Shown in pieces: positions 60,191-64,000 of a DNA stretch of 64,000 bases. The notes beneath the pieces were generated by a model. It was given only the letters and a program-made list of their open reading frames with translations, had not been told where the DNA came from and did no database searches. This stretch comes from JASHSH01 sp036490215 (GTDB taxonomy: Bacteria > Pseudomonadota > Alphaproteobacteria > Rhodospirillales > Magnetospirillaceae). The first letter of the stretch is position 1. Each line of letters opens with the position of its first letter. A program made the translations under genes and the position numbers. Location of the stretch: positions 46,179 through 110,178 of the forward strand of contig DASXEH010000014.1 in the NCBI GenBank assembly GCA_036490215.1. Reading direction: 5' to 3'.

Positions 60191-61402
60191 CTATCGGTTT
60201 CTGACGACGACGAAATTGCCGATGGCGCCGATGGCCATCAGGATGCAGGTGCCGAAGAAGACGGCCCGCATGCCGATATGGCCACCAACGAAGCCGCCCG
60301 CCAAGGGACCCACCACCTGCCCCACGAATTGCGACGAAACCGAATAGCCGAGGATCGCGCCGGTCATCGCCTCGGGCACGTTGTGCCGGATCACGCTGGT
60401 GATGCAGGGCAGAAGACCGCCGAGCGCCAGCCCCATCAAGAAACGAAGGACGATCAACTGCCATCCGCTGGTCACGAAGGCCTGGGGGATGAGGAGGACG
60501 GCGGAGACCGCCAGGCAGAGGATGACGATATTCCAATGGCCGAAGCGATCCGCGAATTTTCCCAGCTGCGACGAAGAGAGCGCGGCACCCAGCGCCGCCG
60601 CCGACATCACCAGCCCCGCGATGAAGGTCACCCGCGGCGGATCGACCAACTGCGCCACATAGACGGTGATGATCGGCTCGATCGACATATTGGCGATCAT
60701 CAGCAGCGTGCCGGTGACCAACATAACGACGATCGGGCGCTTATCGGGAATCTGCGACCACGCACTACGAGGCTTCTCGGCCTTGGCCCGGGGCGGGCGC
60801 TTTTCTTCGCGGATGAAAAACACCGTTCCCAGGAACGCGACGAAGATGACGGCGCCGGCGCAGAGGAACGTGGCGCGGATACCGATCAGCGGCGGAACGA
60901 TGCCGCCGATCAGCGGACCCACCAGATTGCCCGCCATGATCCCCGAGGACAGGATGCCCAAAGCCCAGCCGGTCCGTTCGCGCGGCGTTTGCGCGGCAAC
61001 CAGCGTCATCGATCCCGAAGAATAACCGCCCAGCAAACCAGCCAGCAGCCGCAGGGCGACCAGGTGCCAGATATTGTCGGCCATTCCGATCAGCGACATG
61101 GCCACCGCCATGCCGAGGCTGGCGCGAATCAGCATCAGCTTGCGGCCATAACGATCGGCCAGGTGGCCCCATAGCGGCGCGGTGAGAGCCGCCGTGAGGA
61201 AGGTCGCGCCGTAGGCAATGCCCGACCACTGCACGATGGCGGCGTGATCGGCCACACCCAGTTCCTGCACATAGAGCGGCAGGAACGGCAGCAGCAACGT
61301 CATCGCCACGATGGTGGTGAAGGACCCGGCGACGCAGACCCACAGATTGCGTTTCCATGCAGGGTTGACGCGTGCCGCCGCAGCATCGGAAGCGTTATCC
61401 AT
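60191..61402 (-). CDS. MFS efflux transporter
   Basis: 403 aa, 12 predicted helices. MFS signature GHLADRYGRKLMLIRASLG between helices 2 and 3, GYSSGSMTLVAAQTPRERTG and GGIVPPLIGIRATFLCAG, resembling MdtG-type drug exporters. Starts near the RelE-XRE gene end in a convergent arrangement. Substrate unknown. Confidence 0.88.
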   Translation of the reverse strand: MDNASDAAAARVNPAWKRNLWVCVAGSFTTIVAMTLLLPFLPLYVQELGVADHAAIVQWSGIAYGATFLTAALTAPLWGHLADRYGRKLMLIRASLGMAVAMSLIGMADNIWHLVALRLLAGLLGGYSSGSMTLVAAQTPRERTGWALGILSSGIMAGNLVGPLIGGIVPPLIGIRATFLCAGAVIFVAFLGTVFFIREEKRPPRAKAEKPRSAWSQIPDKRPIVVMLVTGTLLMIANMSIEPIITVYVAQLVDPPRVTFIAGLVMSAAALGAALSSSQLGKFADRFGHWNIVILCLAVSAVLLIPQAFVTSGWQLIVLRFLMGLALGGLLPCITSVIRHNVPEAMTGAILGYSVSSQFVGQVVGPLAGGFVGGHIGMRAVFFGTCILMAIGAIGNFVVVRNR

Positions 61403-61464
61403 GCCTCATGTATTATCGCCTCTGCGCGTTCCCGTCATAGGAATCGTCATGCGAATCGCGCGCG

Positions 61465-62430
61465 TCAGACCGCTTCGTCGGGCGTGACGTAGAGGGTGAA
61501 TTTCTTGGCCCGGCGCAGGATTTCGACCGGCTGAATGCGGCCCGCATGGGCACCGATCAGAAGCCGATGCAGATCATCGACGCCGCCCACCGGCGTGCCG
61601 GCGTAAGCGATGATCACATCACCAGTATGGAAGCCCGCACGCTCGGCAGGGCTGTCGGGCAAAACGCCCGCCACCAGCACGCCCGCTTCCCGCGGCAGAT
61701 CGAGTGCGCGGCGCAGGCGCAGATCGAGCGGCGCGGTCTGGGTGCTGATGCCGAGCCGGGCGCGGCGTACGCGGCCTTCGCGCATCAGGGCGGTAGCCAC
61801 CTCGATCGCGGTGTCGATCCCAATGGCGAAGCAGATACCTTGCGCCATGCGGATCGTCGCGGTGTTGATTCCGACCACGCGGCCATTTCCATCGACCAAC
61901 GGACCACCCGAGTTTCCCGGATTGAGCGGCGCGTCGGTCTGGATGACGCTGTCGATCAGCCGGCCCGACTGACCACGCAAAGATCGGCCCAGCGCGCTGA
62001 CAATGCCGGCGGTGACGGTGCATTGAAACCCGAGGGGATTACCGATCGCCACCACCAACTCGCCGACGCGCAAATTGGCCGAGCGGCCGAGCGCGGCGTG
62101 CGGCAGGCCATTATCCGAGAGGCGCAGCACGGCGATATCGGTATCGGGATCGTCGCCCACCAAAGTGGCGCCCAGCTCGCGGCCGTCGATCAGCGATGCC
62201 TTCAGCTGTGCCGCGCCGGCGACGACATGGGAATTGGTCAGCGCATAACCGTCAGGCGTGTAGATGACGCCCGAACCCTGGCCGCGCGGCCGGCCCGTCT
62301 CGTCTTCGGCAATGACATGAATGACGGTAGGGCCGACACGTTCGAAGGCTTGGGCGACCCGCGCCGAATAGGGATCGAGCGGCTCGGGACCAGAATCAGG
62401 CTCTGAGTCAGCTGCAGTTAGCGCATTCAT
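61465..62430 (-). CDS. HtrA/DegP-like trypsin-family protease with PDZ domain
   Basis: 321 aa from ATG 62430. Catalytic triad intact: His68 in ALTNSHVVAG, Asp98 in DDPDTDIAVLRL, Ser174 in PGNSGGPLVDGN. C-terminal PDZ domain (about 230-321) with LDLPREAGVLVAGVLPDSPA. No signal peptide is visible, so probably cytosolic. Its divergent neighbour at 62558 is a related protein with the triad lost. Upstream 43-codon extension lacks similarity. Confidence 0.88.
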   Translation of the reverse strand: MNALTAADSEPDSGPEPLDPYSARVAQAFERVGPTVIHVIAEDETGRPRGQGSGVIYTPDGYALTNSHVVAGAAQLKASLIDGRELGATLVGDDPDTDIAVLRLSDNGLPHAALGRSANLRVGELVVAIGNPLGFQCTVTAGIVSALGRSLRGQSGRLIDSVIQTDAPLNPGNSGGPLVDGNGRVVGINTATIRMAQGICFAIGIDTAIEVATALMREGRVRRARLGISTQTAPLDLRLRRALDLPREAGVLVAGVLPDSPAERAGFHTGDVIIAYAGTPVGGVDDLHRLLIGAHAGRIQPVEILRRAKKFTLYVTPDEAV

Positions 62431-62557
62431 GAGATAGGAAATCGGCCGGATCGTCGGCCGGTCATCCTGGCCAACTGGCCGGCCCGCCAACCGCCCGATA
62501 CCACCCCCCTCGCACAACGCCCATCTTCGCCCTATCTCCATTGAGGTGAAGGATCCC

Positions 62558-63454
62558 ATGACTGATACCCCTCTTCAGGCTTTGGCCCAATTCTCGGACG
62601 CGCTGGCGGCGCTGGCGGCCACGGCTAACCGCAATCTGACGGCGATCACCCTGCCCCATCACCGGCCCCTGAGCGCCATTCTATGGCGACCAGGCGTGGC
62701 CGTGACCTCGGAGCAGGTGCTGGCCGATGGCGCGGACTATCAGGCGGTTCTGCCCGGCGGGAAGACCGTGGCCGCCAAACTGGCCGGACGCGATCCCGGG
62801 ACGAACGTTGCCGCTTTCACCTTCGACCATGATGCCGCACCGCTGCCACGCGCCGGCGATCTAGCCGTGGGCGCGCTGGCGGTGCTGCTGGGTGCCGATG
62901 GCGCCGGCCGACCCAATGCGCGGTTCGGCATGATCCGTCATCTCGGCCCAGCCTGGCAGAGCCTGGCGGGGGGCAAGATCGATCGGTTGATCGTGCTCGA
63001 CGCGCGGCTGCGTCCCGACACCGAAGGCGGACCGGTGCTGGATGCGCGCGGCGGGTTGATCGGGCTTTCGACCTCTGGTCCGCATCGCAAAGCCCTTGTG
63101 ATTCCGGCATCGACCATCGATCGCGTGCTCGACCCGCTGCTGAAAGACGGACGCATCGCGCGCGGCTGGCTGGGTGTGGGCGTGCAACCGGTGCGCCTGC
63201 CCGATACGCTGCACGATGCCGCCGGCCGCGATGCGGGGTTGATGATCGCATCGCTCGCCAAAAATGGACCGGCCGAACAGGCGGGATTGCTGCCGGGTGA
63301 TATCGTGCTTACGCTGGACGGTCAGGATGCTATCCATGCGCGCGGCATTGCGCGGATGCTGGGTCCGGATCGTGTCGGCAAACCGCTGCCGCTGCGCATT
63401 CTGCGGGCGGGAACGGCGAAGGACGTGTCGGTAACCGTCGGCGCGCGGCCCTGA
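62558..63454 (+). CDS. HtrA-like pseudoprotease with PDZ domain
   Basis: 298 aa from ATG 62558 (AAGGA upstream; GTG at 62546 is an alternative). The chymotrypsin-like fold is recognisable by alignment to the neighbour, but the triad is replaced: Gln53 for His (VTSEQVL), Asn83 for Asp (DPGTNVAAF), Glu156 for Ser (DTEGGPVLD). The PDZ-like C-terminus is kept: GWLGVGVQPVRLPDTL and GPAEQAGLLPGDIVLTLDGQ. It may act as a regulatory or binding partner of the active divergent protease. Confidence 0.78.
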   Translation: MTDTPLQALAQFSDALAALAATANRNLTAITLPHHRPLSAILWRPGVAVTSEQVLADGADYQAVLPGGKTVAAKLAGRDPGTNVAAFTFDHDAAPLPRAGDLAVGALAVLLGADGAGRPNARFGMIRHLGPAWQSLAGGKIDRLIVLDARLRPDTEGGPVLDARGGLIGLSTSGPHRKALVIPASTIDRVLDPLLKDGRIARGWLGVGVQPVRLPDTLHDAAGRDAGLMIASLAKNGPAEQAGLLPGDIVLTLDGQDAIHARGIARMLGPDRVGKPLPLRILRAGTAKDVSVTVGARP

Positions 63455-63495
63455 GCGGGCTGCATTCCGCGCCGGCGTGAGGAGAGGAGGACGAG

Positions 63496-63954
63496 GTGGG
63501 GATTCCGCTACGGGTGAGCGTTGTCGCTGCCACCAAGGAGCGGCGCCGCGCGCTGACCGAGCGCGTAGAGGCGGCCGGTTACCATGTGGTCGAGAGCGAC
63601 GCGCAACTGGTGCTGGCCGATGCCGATGCGCCGATGAGCGTGATCGATGATGCTTTGCGCACAGCCGTCACCTCGGTTCTGACTGCGGTGGTCGAACCTG
63701 TCTCCGTTCCGTCGCCCCCCGCGCCAGGATTTCGCGGGATGGCCGAAGCGCCCGCGAGTTTGCTGACTGCGCGCGAGACGGAAATCCTCAACACGCTCGG
63801 TGACGGCATGAGCAACAAGGAAGTCGCGCGGGCTTTGGGCATTTCCGCCCATACCGTGAAATTCCACCTGGAGACGATTTTCCGCAAACTCGGCGTGACC
63901 AGCCGCGCGGAAGCCGTGGCCAAAGGCCTGCGCCAGGGGATCATCGAACTTTAG
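63496..63954 (+). CDS. LuxR/NarL-type regulator with reduced receiver-like domain
   Basis: 152 aa, GTG start with AGGAGG five nt upstream. C-terminal HTH LTARETEILNTLGDGMSNKE, VARALGISAHTVKFHLETIF, RKLGVTSRAEA is standard NarL/FixJ. The N-terminal about 75 residues look like a shortened receiver (VSVVAATKERRRALTERVE) without the usual phospho-acceptor Asp pattern. Follows the pseudoprotease by 41 bp, so it is probably in the same operon. Confidence 0.82.
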   Translation: MGIPLRVSVVAATKERRRALTERVEAAGYHVVESDAQLVLADADAPMSVIDDALRTAVTSVLTAVVEPVSVPSPPAPGFRGMAEAPASLLTARETEILNTLGDGMSNKEVARALGISAHTVKFHLETIFRKLGVTSRAEAVAKGLRQGIIEL

Positions 63955-63977
63955 CCGCAAAGGCTTGTTGCCATAGC

Positions 63978-64000
63978 GTCATAGCCGGCCTTGTGCCGGC
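63978..64000. repeat. family B palindrome, cut by window end
   Basis: GTCATAGCCGGCCTTGTGCC begins at 63978 and matches the left arm style of the element at 14149. Its right arm is outside the window. Confidence 0.55.

Overview
The window is a high-GC chromosomal segment of an alphaproteobacterium. Supporting signs are CtrA next to the histidine phosphotransferase ChpT, secB divergent from a Tim44/MltA/Smr cluster, trpF/trpBA-accD-folC order, glnK-amtB, ihfB-lapA-pyrF, and intergenic palindromes of types common in this class. The CtrA/fliI-fliJ arrangement fits Rhodospirillales-like lineages better than Caulobacter or Rhizobium, but this is inference. Almost all of it is ordinary, tightly packed housekeeping sequence with many 4-bp ATGA overlaps.

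Layout. 1-2268: hbd (cut by the window edge), etfA and etfB. 2517-6210: secB and the divergent Tim44-like/mltA/membrane protein/smr operon. 6220-7488: alditol-oxidase-like flavoprotein. 7528-11827: rpmI-rplT-pheS-pheT. 12141-14139: ihfB-lapA-pyrF-trpF. 14149-18866: an accessory block (alcohol-dehydrogenase-like enzyme, XRE/MmyB regulator, SnoaL-like protein, glycosyltransferase, small membrane protein) that separates trpF from 19023-23552 trpB-trpA-accD-folC. 23556-30207: LysR/DUF1127 pair, gmhA, GNAT, an AbrB-Doc toxin-antitoxin pair, xthA, an exported CxxCH protein and an FAA hydrolase. 30300-35220: structured RNA region, lolA, composite repeats, ftsK and a dapC-like aminotransferase. 35359-42659: nucleoside hydrolase, two tandem paralogous membrane proteins, glnK-amtB, DUF3291, AI-2E-type permease and a slipin. 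42731-44394: a retron-like defence island. 44402-47788: fliJ-fliI, ctrA and chpT. 47949-56300: moaA, nadK, an SDR/LysR pair, pyrD, and an ABC importer. 56528-63954: small proteins, a DinG-like helicase, a RelE-XRE fusion protein, an MFS pump, a divergent pair of HtrA-like proteins (one intact, one without its catalytic triad) and a LuxR-type regulator.

The most interesting locus is the retron-like island between the slipin gene and fliJ. It has, in order, a perfect 12-bp-arm dyad, a non-coding stretch with several strong hairpins that resemble msr-msd, a 48-codon ORF with a good Shine-Dalgarno site encoding a basic then hydrophobic/amphipathic peptide, an XRE-type HTH protein, and a reverse transcriptase. 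The RT carries the retron hallmarks NAxxH, YMDD and VTG. The HTH and RT genes have visibly more A/T than their neighbours. The start region of the small ORF is complementary to its own 3' end, so RNA structure, or cDNA made from this RNA, could gate synthesis of a toxic peptide. That mechanism is inference.

Other points of note: a 17-bp inverted repeat shared by two promoters around the XRE/MmyB gene (a probable local regulon); two 8-bp palindromes forming the operator of the AbrB-Doc pair; a multi-hairpin RNA ending in a terminator downstream of lolA; and nested intergenic palindromic repeats.
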